Source: Calonectria ilicicola
Taxonomy: Eukaryota > Ascomycota > Sordariomycetes > Hypocreales > Nectriaceae
Reading direction: 5' to 3'
DNA: 64,000 bases
NCBI GenBank assembly: GCA_020809705.1
Contig: CP085829.1
Location: 1,674,001-1,738,000 of the forward strand
The notes beneath the pieces were generated by a model. The model saw only the letters and a program-made list of their open reading frames with translations, did no database searches and was not told where the DNA came from. The position numbers were made by a program, and so were the translations under genes. Shown piece after piece: positions 1 through 11,824 of this stretch; position 1 is the stretch's first letter; every line of letters starts with the position of its first letter.

Positions 1-196
1 CTCATTTTCTTTATAAGTCTTTCATGTTGCCTTCAGGTGGGTAAGTCAAACTCATTCCTGCATTGTTCTAATTGACCTGTGGCCACCCCGTGCTGTCTTA
101 TCTCCCCAGCTTAGCAGCAAATCTAGCCGTATCTAATTCTGGCCACTCCTCTTCACAAGCTACCAACATCAACAAGAGTGATTCAAAGGATTCACA
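1..196. other. upstream region of the RNase H gene
   Basis: No coding sequence is seen. A TATA-like ttataag lies near position 11 and the sequence just before the ATG at 197 is A-rich, as in many fungal leaders. Any gene to the left lies outside the window. Confidence 0.4.
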
Positions 197-1003
197 ATGT
201 CATTGCCCGAAGAAAAGACTTGTTTGGAGTGCCAGCAGGAATTCTGCGGCCCCATGGTGCTTCAGCAGCACATGCGAGACTCTTCAAATTACGAGCGGCT
301 ACTTCGAGGTACAGCGTTTAATCCTCACCAGCCTTCTCCCAAAGCGCTCGCATGCAATAAACTTGAAGCCGCAAAATTAGTCCAACAATGGTTAGAGAAG
401 CAAGACCCCCAGACTACCATAGTGGTCTACTCAGATGCGTCGTACAGCAAACACTGCCAGGCGTGGGCTGCCGTTGTCCACTACCAAGGAAAAGAATACC
501 AAGACGGTGGCCACCTTCACGACGTGCCCGATACATTCAACGCAGAAACTATTGCGGGTATCAAAGGACTTGAACTTGCTTTGTCAATCAGACAAGATAG
601 CTCCCATAATATCTGCATCCTGATAGACAATATGGGAGTAGTTAAACATTTCAATGGCCACATGCACAGATCTGGCCCTAAACCGCTGGTAACATATTTC
701 CGGGCCGCCGCTGAACAGGCCGGAGGAGTAGTCGTCGACTGGGTACCAGGACACAGTGACATACCTGGAAACGAAGCAGCAGACGAGCTGGCGAAACATT
801 GGAGAGGACGCTACTGTCCAAAGGTGCACCAACTAGTGCCAGGGATTCTGCCAGGAGTTCAACCCTGGCCTATGTCCTGGCCGTGGTCTCCGGCTCCCTC
901 TTCTTGGCAACCTGCCCTTTACAACAATCACTATTCTTACCAACCGGTTACACCACCACCTATCTACTACGTTCCAGATTACTCTACGGTTGCTTTATAC
1001 TAG
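197..1003 (+). CDS. stand-alone RNase H-like protein, possibly domesticated
   Basis: Single-exon protein of 268 aa. Seen: an RNase H fold with the expected acidic residues, D80 (YSDAS), E117 (FNAETIAG), D144 (ILIDNMG) and D188 in GHSDIPGNEAADELA, with the family's flanking His at 186. Such enzymes cut the RNA strand of RNA-DNA hybrids; this type resembles the RNase H domains of non-LTR elements and of fungal single-domain relatives. The N-terminus has a CxxC...H cluster (residues 9-25) that looks like half of a zinc finger. The last 50 residues are rich in Pro, Tyr and Trp. No reverse transcriptase or endonuclease flanks it, so a domesticated or free-standing copy is inferred. It is convergent with the ABC transporter at 1304. 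All acidic residues are present, so activity is possible. Confidence 0.75.
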   Translation: MSLPEEKTCLECQQEFCGPMVLQQHMRDSSNYERLLRGTAFNPHQPSPKALACNKLEAAKLVQQWLEKQDPQTTIVVYSDASYSKHCQAWAAVVHYQGKEYQDGGHLHDVPDTFNAETIAGIKGLELALSIRQDSSHNICILIDNMGVVKHFNGHMHRSGPKPLVTYFRAAAEQAGGVVVDWVPGHSDIPGNEAADELAKHWRGRYCPKVHQLVPGILPGVQPWPMSWPWSPAPSSWQPALYNNHYSYQPVTPPPIYYVPDYSTVALY

Positions 1004-1303
1004 CATCACGGATCTGGTGCAAGCTCGGGGACACAACCCGCGATTTTGACTAGTTGTTTATGATTGTTTTTTTTTTTCGGTCTTGCTTTTCCCCGGTATC
1101 TCTGGGTTTATGTTGAATATATTGCCTCGGCTTGTAGGGCAAATTTACATACAACAAGATTGGTTTACTTGAAGTATTCTCTTTCTTATAGGACAATAGA
1201 CTTGTTTCAAACACCTCTTCTGCCGTTTCCGATTCAACTTTTGTGAATGTCTAATTGGATAGAATCTCTAATAGCCGATAGTAGGTCTCTACTCTATGTA
1301 TAT
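1004..1303. other. convergent intergenic spacer
   Basis: It separates the 3' ends of the RNase H gene and the ABC transporter gene. It is AT-rich, with a long T run near 1066-1077. No gene is seen. Confidence 0.5.
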
Positions 1304-4300
1304 TTATATGCCTGGTCCAAGATCCCATAGCCTCTTGAACTCGCTATCCCTTGCCAACAAAGCCTGTGGGTTATCCCACTCTAGCAACCGCCCACCACCT
1401 AGAACAGCAACACGGTCAAATTCTGCAACAGCACCAAGGCGGTGGACAACAGAAATAACAGTGCGGTCGGAAAAGTGCTCGCGAATTACTTCCCTGATAA
1501 GATGCTCCTGTAATGCATATACGGTTAGCACTTGCTTCAAAAGGATTGTTGATGTCAGTTCGTAGATTAGTGCGCTCCATCGGCCCAATAGTACAATAAA
1601 GGTTTGCTCACCGAATCTTCATCTACATTGCTGCTTGCTTCATCGAGTAGAATAATCTTTTTTCCTGAGAGCATCGCCCGCGCCAGGCACAACAGCTGGC
1701 GCTGGCCCTGCGACAAGCGCTCAGCCTCCAGCGTGGCATCGAGCCCGCCCATTCTCTCCACGACACCGGTCATGTTCAAGCGACTTAATACTTTGTGAAG
1801 ATCCTCATCATTGCTTCCGGTGGTTTGGTGGTTGATGTGGGCAGTAGTTCTTGGTAAAAGATTTCCTCGCACGCTTGTGCTCTTGAGGAAGAATGGGTGT
1901 TGTGGTACGACGGCGATGGCAGCGCGGGCAGCTTGTCGCGATAATTTCGCAATGTCTACCCCATCTATCATAATGCGCGAATCATTTCCCGTGCTTGTTT
2001 CCAGGAGGCGTAACAGAGCACCTATCAGCGAACTCTTGCCACTGCCACTCCGACCGCAGATACCCACCTTGAAACCGAAGGGGATGTCTAGGCTTATGCC
2101 ACGCAGCACCGGCTCTCCTCCAGAAGTGTATGAGGCAAACAAGTTCTCAATGGTAACATGCCCTTGAGATGGCCAGTTTCCTGGAACAGGCAACAATTCA
2201 GAGGGTAATTTTTCGGAGTCGGTCTCTGCGCAGAACGTCTTGACGCGAGCAACAGCACCAAAAGATGTTTCGAGCTGTGTCCAATTTTGGATAACATGAG
2301 CTAAGGACTGACTGAATGACATGACATTGAGAAGTGCCAACGCTACAAACTGCGGTGAAAGCTGCGATCGTAGCTTGACCACAAGGACCATTATGATGGC
2401 AACCAATACGGCTACCATCAGATCAAGAACGATGCCTAGCCACCTCTGGATACAGAAGAGCAAATAGTACGGTCTCTGGGACGCGTCTAGTAGGTCGAGA
2501 TACTGTTCTTTGAACTGGGCTTCCCAAGAAAACGCCCTCACGCTGGATAACCCCCGAACAAGGTCAAGGAATTGCGTAAAGAGGGGTGATTTGGCTTCGA
2601 GATCAAGTATCCTGATCTGGCGTGATGTCCTGACGTAGAACTTTTGCAACATCCAACAGAAAAGCGCAATGGGGGGCACTGTGATGGCGAAGTAGCCAGA
2701 AAATACACACATCAGAACAGCGCCCATAAGTAGTACAGCAAAGTTGATAGCAAAGTCGACCAAGGCAAATGGAAGTTCGGTGTCAATTACAGACATATCT
2801 TGACTGAACATATTGGTTGTGACGCCGATATCTGTGCGGGAGAAAAATGCCAGAGGAGCATCAATGACTGCCTGCGATAGCCGGGCGTGCAGAACCTCTG
2901 AACTCCGCATCACCATAGTGATGAGGAAGAAGTAAGCAGCCCCCGAGATGCCAAGAACAGCGAGTCCGGATAGCATGCCGTAAATACCGAGATAAAAATT
3001 GTTGGTTGATTGGTCAGCATTTGCGTGGGCTGTCCAATAGCTGAGTAGCAGCTCTGTCATTTTGTAGCCTCCCGCATAGAGGAGGACAAAAGTAGCAAAG
3101 AGGAGTGTGTGCCAGATGGGCACAGAGCCAAAATAATATCCATATGTAGCAAATTCCCCAAGGATCTTAGTGGGAGATTCAGTTTCGGTGGCTGGCGCGC
3201 CTATCTCGAGAGCTGGAGCATAGCTATGTTTCAATGATTCCGTCTCATCTTGTGCACTGAGAGCGCTGTTGTTTGGAGTGTCAACCACCTGGAGATAGCT
3301 TAGGTCATTCTTGAGTTCTTTGAATGATCCTTGATGCGAAATGCGACCTTTTTCATCAAGTGCAATAATGAAGTCAGCATAGACAAGTCTGTGCACTAAT
3401 TATATTTGTCAGTAACTACATTTATATTTTACGTTGTAAATTGCGAAGAAATGTTTACTTACTGGCGTTGGTGATGCAGACCGCAGTGGTGTCCATCTCG
3501 CGAAACAGTCCCCTTTCCGAAAAGAGATTTAGAAAAATTTGCTCTTCTGTGGCAGGATCCTGGCCCTCAAACACATCATCCAGAAAAATGACATTTTCTT
3601 TCGAATACACGGCGCGGGCAAGGGCGAGTCGTTGTTTTTGTCCTCCGCTCAAAGAAACACCCGCACTGCCGGCTTTCGTCGCGTCTCCATCGGACATCCC
3701 AGCAATATCTTTCTCTAGCCCACATGCGCGGACAATCATGCCGTACCAGTCTCTGTTGAAAGTCGAAACCCCCAATATGTTTTCCCGTATGCTTAACTTT
3801 TGAATCCAGGGCCCTTGGCCAACAAAGGCAACTTTGCGAACGGCGGCGTGAACGGAACCTTCAATGGGCCGTATTTCCCCCAGCATCGCATTCATCAGCG
3901 TGCTCTTACCTGAGCCCACACTTCCCACAATGAAGGTAAAATGAGACTTGCGAACGGTTGTGTTAATTTTGCTAAGTACTGGTGGCCCTTGGCAGGTCCA
4001 TCTATAGCTAGCATCCGAAAAAGTGATGATGGGGGCCCCAGGAGGCAAAGTCACATCACTTCCAAGGTCTTGCAATTCGACTGGGGCGCTCTGTGTCGAA
4101 CGTCCATGATTCATCTCAAAGTGGGTTCTTTCACTCGTAGTCATGGTAGCCAGAGGCAACCGGTGATCCTTGAAGCCCTCGGATCGCAAAAAGTTTTGGA
4201 TGCGCCCAAAGCATGCCAAGGCAGAGTTAAGAGCGGGAATGGAGCGGATGAATGTAACCAAAGGATCCGATGACAGCTATATCAAGGATAGTGAGCTGTA

Positions 4301-6330
4301 TGCAGATGCTGTATCCAATGGCTTATCTGTTCTCTGTGAGATGATGACAAAGGTTGCAAAAGTAGCCAACGGTGCAATGGTTCGTGTGTTCATTCCTGTC
4401 AGGTGTTAGTAAATGATTGGGCGTGCCTATTGATAAAAAGGACATTACCAATAAAGACTTGCAAACACAACAATCTGCGATACCGCTTCGACAATTCCAG
4501 TTCCTTCACGCGGAGGTCTTGAATCATCTTTGTCACTATTTCAGACAAGCCAAGCATTTTGACTTCCTTCATTGACCTGAGGACTGAGGATGTGACATCG
4601 ACCCGTTTTTGGATACCGCTAACCCAAGTCTTTTGAGCATTGCCAATATAGTTAGCAAGTTGCATTATGGCAATAGTGGCGACGATTGCCACAATGACAG
4701 GGGCAAACGCCGCCATTCCCAGTTGCCTGAGCAATAGGTAAATAGCCACCCCGCATTCGATGGGTGAGGCCCATAGATCGTGAATAGTCGCGAAGCTCTG
4801 GCAAATATTTTCCGTATCGGTGGACATAAGTGTCATATCAGCTAGTTATTGCGTTAGGAGAATAGAACCTCATGCCATGTCAAATGTTCCTCACCGGATT
4901 CATTGCGGTCTGTCGTGGTGCTGATGAGCGCCTTGCAATAAATCAAGCCGCAAAGGCTGCCCCTTACTGCTGTCACAAACCTGAAATAGGACTTATTAGA
5001 TCCCTAAGCTTGATTTTAAAGTTTAGAGAGGGACCAAGAACTTAAGCCTTACCTATACGTCATCTGGTAATAAAAACCATTAGAAATCTCACTTGAGTTA
5101 GCCAGAGTATTCAGCATCAAATGGTTCATCTTTGTCACCTCAAAAAATAAATAAACAAGGAGATATAAGGGAGAAAAGTAAAAATACGTGACCTACAGCT
5201 TGAGTAAGAAAAACCAGAAGCCATGCTCCAGTCAATCCCCAGCCAATTGAATCTGGCTCAGATGGATTCTCTGTGAAAGATGTTGTCCTAGAGATCAGAA
5301 ATGGCATTGTATACTTTGAAGTAGCCCAAAACCAATCGAGGCAATACGCCAGTCAAAAAGGCGTACTTGGTGGCCATTAGTACCGAGAAGGCCAACGAGT
5401 TAGTACTAGATTGGTTCGCTGGGTTCACCATGAGCTATTGTGACATATAAATTATTGCATTGGCAATTTTACAAACCTAATTCCCAAGTATTCTGCACTC
5501 ATGTGAGCAATTTTCTTGCTGCTAGACTACTGTACATAGGATATCTGTTTCATCGTAAATAGTCGCCCGTAATCAAGAAAGACAAGGTTACAATACATAC
5601 AAGTCTGAGTCGGTCAAGGAGCGAGAATCCCAGTTTCATCAAAGAATTGAGCCATAGGAAAATACTACGGCTCAGGATCCCACTGGTTACTTCCGGGGAT
5701 AAATCTTGGTATCGGTCAAGAAGAATTGATCTCTTATCTAATGCTTCCATACCCAGAGCAAGAAACTTGATGGCGATTGAGGAAGTGAAAAGTTGGGCAT
5801 CCACGCGTGTGCCATCGATGATCCAAAGCGTCCTGGCGATTGCACAATCGAAGAGAAGAGTGAAGAGAAAGTAGGTGCCGATCAGTGTCGATGGCCGCAC
5901 TGAGCGTGTATGCTCAGCATACGACACGAACATCAACCACAGTCCATTCACAAATACAAATGCGGCAGCTGCAGTTTGGACCCGAAGAGAATTTTGTTGT
6001 CCTAATACACGGTAAAGTAGGAGAGCAAGTTGCAGGCTCGCGTAAACACCAATCAGTCCCTAAACAAGTCAGTACAACTGAGTGGCTGGATGGTACCCTG
6101 GAGGGTTGGCAGATATGTACGAGTTTGATGGCAGAATGTGAGCTCTTGATGACTTTGCGGGGCCGTTTGATCAACCATCGCAGTCTTTGGGGCGCTAAGA
6201 TGAAAAAGAGCGACGAGGGGAGGATTGATAAGATTGCGGATTCAAAGCTGATTGTAAAGTCGAACCGGCCGCCAACAAAGGGACCGAAATCGGCTTCTGA
6301 CAACATCTCAGAAGTTGAGTTTGTATCCAT
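1304..6330 (-). pseudogene. ABC-C (MRP-type) multidrug transporter, probably inactivated
   Basis: Ten exons can be traced: 6330-6121, 6059-5601, a short uncertain one near 5526-5476, about 5405-5197, 5138-5053, 4980-4895, 4841-4449, 4395-3463, 3395-1612 and 1507-1304. Together they give about 1,470 aa, normal for a full-length ABC-C pump. Order: TMD0-like start, TMD1, NBD1 (Walker A GSVGSGKST, signature LSGGQKQR, Walker B VIFLDD), TMD2, NBD2 (GRSGSGKSS, LSQGQRQ, IILLDEAS). The family exports drugs and conjugates across plasma or vacuolar membranes. Two lesions are seen. First, a one-base gain in an A-run near 5314-5317 separates the PRL..GYFK frame from YTMPFLIS; the exon has one base too many for its splice phases. 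Second, an in-frame TAG at 4277-4279 lies between LSLI and LSSDPLVTF. Both flanks keep family similarity, so these look like breaks, not introns. Sequencing error is the alternative. Confidence 0.75.
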
Positions 6331-6923
6331 TTCGTTATTGCTTAGGTTCTAATCAAGCAATTTTGCAGTCTGGCTAGATAGGATGTTGAATGACCACCGT
6401 GAGATGAGAATAAATACGGGAATAAGTGATAAGTGGGATGAATGGGAATTGTCAAGCCGATGGCGATTGCGTCAACAGAGGCCGCATAACGTAATCTCAA
6501 TCCTGGCAACCAACATTGCTGCAGTCAGTGACTGTTGGTCGTCAGCACAATTCTACCGAAACGAGAAATTAGTACTGTCGCCTAAATATGAGCGAAATCA
6601 AAGACCCACAACGTCTTCTGGACGCCCTTCGCCTGTGGTACCTTGGATGCTTTTCGGCATTGCCTCTGGAGATGCGCAGAAGCAGACAGCCGCCTTTACA
6701 TGCGAACGAAAGCGGGGCGTAAATAGCAACGTTGTGTTTGCAACTGTAACCAGTTGCTCGTCACTGGCAACCTCGATTTTTTATCGCATAGTTCATGCAC
6801 AATTTATTCCCTTTGCTTTGTGACTCCGTTTGTGACTTTGAACTTTGCCTCCACTTCCATCTTCCATCACCTCTTGCAGTACTCCCAACTCAGTAGCCTC
6901 GGCTAAGACCTCGAAGAGAGAAA
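6331..6923. promoter_or_regulatory. divergent promoter region, ABC transporter / small unknown gene
   Basis: 593 bp separate two divergent start codons, so the genes probably share upstream control sequences. No coding potential is convincing here. A CT-rich stretch precedes the ATG at 6924. Specific operator sites were not identified. Confidence 0.45.
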
Positions 6924-7583
6924 ATGCCCAAGCTTAATGTTAGCGCGGTGCTGACACATCTCCTGGCATGCGAAGGTGCAGTCGCGAGAACCAGAGCTGC
7001 CATTTCTCTTGGAGGATTCGATGCCAAGGTTAGCACTTGAATGCCCACATGCATTCCATGTCCATGGTACTAATTTTTACCAATGTAGAAAATTAGAGAG
7101 CCCAAGGTCTTGCCTGTGCTATTCGGACGAATCAGACTCGCCAATGACTTGAAGGCGATTTCTAGATTGCTTGCCAACCTGAAATGCGCCAAACTCGATT
7201 CCAAGTTTCCGGCCGTATTTAAGAACTTCGACTCCATCAAAAGACAGTCAGACGAAGTAGCACGCTTGTGCGCCGTTTGCCCAGAGGAGATTAAATGGGA
7301 CCAACTCATACAAGTCGCCAACCATGAGTACCCAAAGTTGGTCTCCGCCATCAATGAAGCGATTAAACAATTTGAACCGGAGGTCCCTTTCCTTTCAGCA
7401 ATGGAAATATACGAAATAACGCGCTGCCCCGTTTGTCCAGGAGAGATGCAATGGGACGAATTGCTGGATGGTATTGAACATCAGTACCGCGACCACAAAC
7501 AGAAGGAGGCTGCCATCAAAGAAACCATGGAGAAGGTTGAGAAGAAGATTCGTGGGGATATTGAAAAACATTATCGGAAATAG
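6924..7583 (+). CDS. unknown protein with duplicated C-x-V-C-P motif
   Basis: Two exons, 6924-7028 and 7089-7583, split by a 60-nt intron with GTTAGC donor and TAG acceptor; the joined frame gives 199 aa. I do not recognise the family. Seen: two copies of an approximately 35-residue unit. One begins CAVCPEEIKWDQL (genomic about 7270-7310), the other CPVCPGEMQWDELL (about 7424-7470). Each is followed by a similar helical stretch (HEYPKLVSAINEAI and HQYRDHKQKEAAI). The paired Cys and the invariant Trp-Asp suggest a small metal-binding or disulfide unit, but this is inference. The C-terminus is a charged helix ending in KKIRGDIEKHYRK. No signal peptide or membrane segment is seen. It is divergent from the ABC gene and convergent with the NACHT gene 300 bp away. 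Confidence 0.7.
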
Positions 7584-7882
7584 GAGCAATCTTGACTCGC
7601 AGTAGGGATAAATTTCGATCGAGACTCATCGTTGCAGCGCAGCATTAAATTTTGAGGGCCGGCTGGCGCAATGTCCTACGCAACAATCATTTACCAGTTG
7701 CGAACAAGTCTCAAATTTTCATGTTTTAGTTTCGACACGAATGCCATACTCGATTCTCATTTTCCATTTTCCATCAGGTTAGAAGTGAATCTTTAGTCAT
7801 CTACTTGTTCGTAAAGTCTGCTATTTTACCAAAACGCCCGGGCCCACGCTCCCGGATCTCATGACCTGTAAATACTTTGCTC
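7584..7882. other. convergent intergenic spacer
   Basis: It lies between the 3' ends of the small unknown gene and the NACHT gene. It is AT-rich and no gene is seen. Confidence 0.5.
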
Positions 7883-10800
7883 TCATACAATACCAGCATT
7901 CGATGCTGCATCTTTCAATTTCTTAGTAGTCAGGGGATATTTTCCATACTTTTCCATATATTCCATGTCTTTAAGTGCGGGGATGATCCCAGCTTCCAGG
8001 AGCGTACAGAAGCCGAGCCCCTCGCTCGCCAAAGAAAGAACAGCAGGTTCAAAATCAACCGTGTCAATACACGGATCTCTCACCAGATCTTTGAGACATC
8101 CATAGGTAGATTTCGAATCCTCTAATGCTCGATCTCGTGAAGGCTTCTTTCTTGAACCTACGTAATGCGCAAAAATACGCTCGGCCATCTGAGCCTCTGC
8201 GGAACCTTGTGAAACTTGATGGCATATTGATTCATCTGAGTCTTCCTCCCGGTGAATAATCAGCCTTATCCTAAACGAGGGGTTCTCAATTTTTGGCAAC
8301 AACTCCTGGATTTGAGATCCATCAACAGTGTCCTTGTCGATTTCTGGCGCAAGCTCTAAAAGCAGGCATGAGATCAGGAACTTCAAGTCGACTTCGTAAC
8401 AGATGTCAAAATAACCCTCTCGGCGGAGACTCCCTTCAAATAGCAACCTCACATCCCTTAAAAATTCTCTGTCATCAAATACACGTACCATCATCAATGA
8501 TTTGGCTGTAAAATCTGGACAAGTCTGTGCCATGTGTACCATAGCCTTCAACAATTCGTTTGCGACATAAGGGTAGTGATCAAATTTTTTAACCGAAAGT
8601 ATCCCGCGTATCAAAAGGTTAAAAAGCGGCGTGCCCACTGGTGCAAAGGGTCCCATAACAATTGTTGCCTGTTTTCGATTCACGCCGGAGGCGTGGGGAT
8701 CAGCACTCATCAACATCAACGCCTTGATGAGCCTTGCCGATGGTGCTCTTTGATTGTCGTCACCCCCCATATATTGTAAGCAACATGTCTCACGCAAGAC
8801 TTCGTTGGCTAGAAGGCTTGAGCCTGCTTTTGCAATATGTGATATGACGAAATCGTCGAGTTGGCTGTGAGATGTCAAGTAGCTCAAGAATGGACCTTCT
8901 GGCTTCCAAGAATTCATACGAGTTCTAATACCCCCGGCGTCATAAAGTTTCTCGATGATTTGGAGCATTTTTATGCCTTCCTGTAGTCCCTTTTCACCCC
9001 GAACCTCCGATATCTTGATGGTCTTATCAATAATATCCCCAGCACAAATGATACCATACATGGAGTGAGCTAATTGAATTAGGCATAATAAACCTCGTAG
9101 TAGATGAATTTCCACCTCATTCTCAGACAATGGTCCACATTTCAGGATGCTCTGACCTGCTTTTGTGTCTATCAAGAAATCATGAGCTGTACGGTGGATG
9201 AAAGCTACCTCTGTGAACAAAGCATCGATCAGGTCGATTCCATCCGCATTATCGACTCGGTCAAATGTTCTTAAATCTCCCGGTGGAGAGCTGGCTCTTA
9301 AAAGCCCTGCACATCGGTTTTGAACGTCAAGCTTGGTTTTCTCGCATAGCAGCTGCACCTTTGCGGAGTCTATTGAATCTTTGCCATTGAGAAGGATCTC
9401 TTGCATTTCTATGCTTTCAGACGAAGCTATTTGGAATAGTGTTGGCAATGGAACTTGCGAAATTTCATTATACGCGCCTGTTTTCGGGAATATCACATGG
9501 CGGTCCAAATTAGTGTGTAGGACATAGCGGAAGTACCTAGCAGCCGTCTCTCGGTATATGGAGTTATTCTCATTGAGCCTTTTCCACATGTCTGTATATA
9601 GATCTTCTAGCTCACTGGGAAGCTCTTTGAGGCGAGAGAGGAGCATGTTTTCAGAATCATCATTTTGTATCCCGGTTATGAGACTGCGGGTTGCCAGATG
9701 AAGCCACAAGAAAACGCCTTGAGCTTTCTGAACAAGCTCCTCTGTTAGAGCTCTATGGGTCTCCAAGGATATAGAATTGTTTGAAAGGGAATCTTCGAGT
9801 TCTTTGTGCACAAAGACGACCATGTCTGGTCTTGTGAGGTCTTCGAGCAAGACTCCCCGCACCTTCCGTTTTTCGAGCCACTTGATCACGGATGTTTCTG
9901 GTCGACTGGAAACACATATCTTGATATTTGAGTGCCTCATTATTTCCTCAATCACCTGTATGAGCGTAAATAAACCGTCTTTATTGCAAATCTCATCAAG
10001 CCCATCAATGAAGATGCATAAGTGCCTGGTATCCTCCTCCAGAATGGAGTAGAGTATTGTTTTCAGCTCTTTTGTCGACCAGTCATCATAAAACTTCTTT
10101 GAGGATAGATCATGAAAGCGCTGTAGTATATGTTCGACCATCTCCGTATTTCCATCCAGGGCTTGGTAGACCAAGGAACATAAAAGTCCCTTGATACTAT
10201 TTTGGGGTGCGGATCCTATCTTCCAAAAGAGGTAGGACATGATTTTTACTGTTGGACTCAAACGATGGAGCAGTTTTTCAGTGTTTTCGTTATCAATTAT
10301 AAACTTGATCAGTGTACTTTTGCCGGAGCCAGGTTTTCCTCGAATGCAGAACAATGAGTCATCTGACTGTAGCCACTCAATGAACTCGGTCCATCGTTGG
10401 TCAATTTCTCGTTTTTCGGCGTATTCCTGACTGGAATTATCCTCGTCGGTTTCGTGGGTACTTTTGGATTCATTGACTTCACCTGTCATTTCCTCATACG
10501 ACTTGAACACTTGATCGAAACTGGCGTCTCTTGAGTCCATCAAATCGTTGTATCGTTTTTTCATCTCTGGAAACTCAAGGCTCTGGAGGAAGCTCTTGTT
10601 CCGAGCTTCAATGAATGCATTAGTGCCGAGTGCCTGTACTTCTTCTGTGACATGTGCGTTGATAGCTTCCTGAGTTTCAATCGTTTTCTGGATCAGAATT
10701 TCGCGAGTGACACCGTGTTCTGCTCGAACAAGGTCTTCCAGCTTGATGTGACCCTTGGCAATCTGTGCCACAAGGCTCTGCACGTCATTTGAGATGTTTT

Positions 10801-11333
10801 TATAGTTTTCAGTTTGTTGGAGCTTGATAGCATCGCTGCGTGAACTATGGGGTTTCCATGAGTGTCCTGTTGCTCGATTTAAGATACAGCACTTACCACA
10901 AATGTGTCATTATCTCTGTTTCCATCACTTGTCTGTACCTAATCATTGATTTTTCTAGGTGCTCAATCTTCTTCCGGTGACGAGAAGCTCTCAGAGTCGC
11001 CTTTATGGCCTTAATCATGCTTCCCCTACTATGCATAGTCGTGACAAACCAAATTTCCTTTTCCAGCTCTTCAGTGGCAGTTCTGCAACCATCGGCAACA
11101 CTATTGAGCTTCTTATCGTACTCAGATTGGTTATTCTTTGCCATGTCTTGACAGCGATCTTGAACCCGTCCAATAGCGTCTGACATTCGCCTGATGTGTG
11201 CCTCCAGATCATCATTGGCCGTAGGTTGTCCATCGTAAACCTTCTTGCAAGCGGATATACCTTCAACTGCGAGCGAGATGGTTTGAATCACAGCACTAGC
11301 AGTGCCGAGAGCTTCGAAGCCGGTCATCATCAT
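7883..11333 (-). CDS. NACHT-domain STAND NTPase (fungal NLR-like)
   Basis: Two exons, 11333-10897 and 10835-7883, joined across a 61-nt intron (GTAAGT donor, CGCAG acceptor), give 1,129 aa. The start is the first of three tandem ATGs; an upstream in-frame stretch looks intronic (GTAAGC ... CTAAC ... CCCAG near 11,345-11,407), so a further 5' exon is possible. Residues 1-130 are a helical SesA/Fungal_N-like leader. The NACHT module has Walker A GKPGSGKST near residue 312 and Walker B HLCIFIDGLDE near 417. The rest, about 650 residues, is helical with no ankyrin, WD40 or TPR array that I can see. In fungi such proteins act in non-self recognition and programmed cell death. Ligand and effector are unknown. 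The reading frame is intact, unlike its neighbours. Confidence 0.85.
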
Positions 11334-11824
11334 GGTGCTCAATAATCTGGGTGAGTCAATATTGGCATCTCGAGCGTTAGTGAGCAGAAGTGGGGTCAGA
11401 TGCTTACGAGGCTGTGCCACGTAGTCAAATGACCGTTACTTGCAATAGTTGCATGCAGGCTGACCAGTCAACAGGGGAAAGCGAGCCACTCACATGAAGT
11501 CTTAGGCCTACAGAAAATATTCAAATCGCATGTTCAGCTACTGCGATCATAAATTCATCTTTTTAGATGTACACACAGAGGTATTTAATAGGAAAATCGT
11601 TTAGAAATCTTGAATCAATAATTTTGTCTTTTGATACATATTTAGCTGGGCCAACTAATCACTCGCGCAGAGGCTCTTAGGACCTGTATACACCTTTATT
11701 ACCGCTGGACTCTTTCCACACATTGTCTTATGAAGCATAAATCAATTTACCTCTATATTTACTCCCTCCGCACTGCCGATTCTCTAAGTCGCAATTCTAC
11801 CCTTCCAGTCCAGCAAAAAACAAA
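11334..11824. other. upstream region of the NACHT gene
   Basis: The first about 75 bases carry intron-like signals that may belong to a 5' exon or leader of the NACHT gene. The rest is AT-rich, with no other gene seen, and runs to the 3' end of the guanylate kinase relic. Confidence 0.4.

Noticed and set aside
171..204. Similar leader sequence (caacaagag ... gattcacaATGTC) before the ATGs at 197 and 51,739
   Set aside because: The match is short and gapped and lies in A-rich leaders; chance is likely. An alignment of more leaders would be needed.
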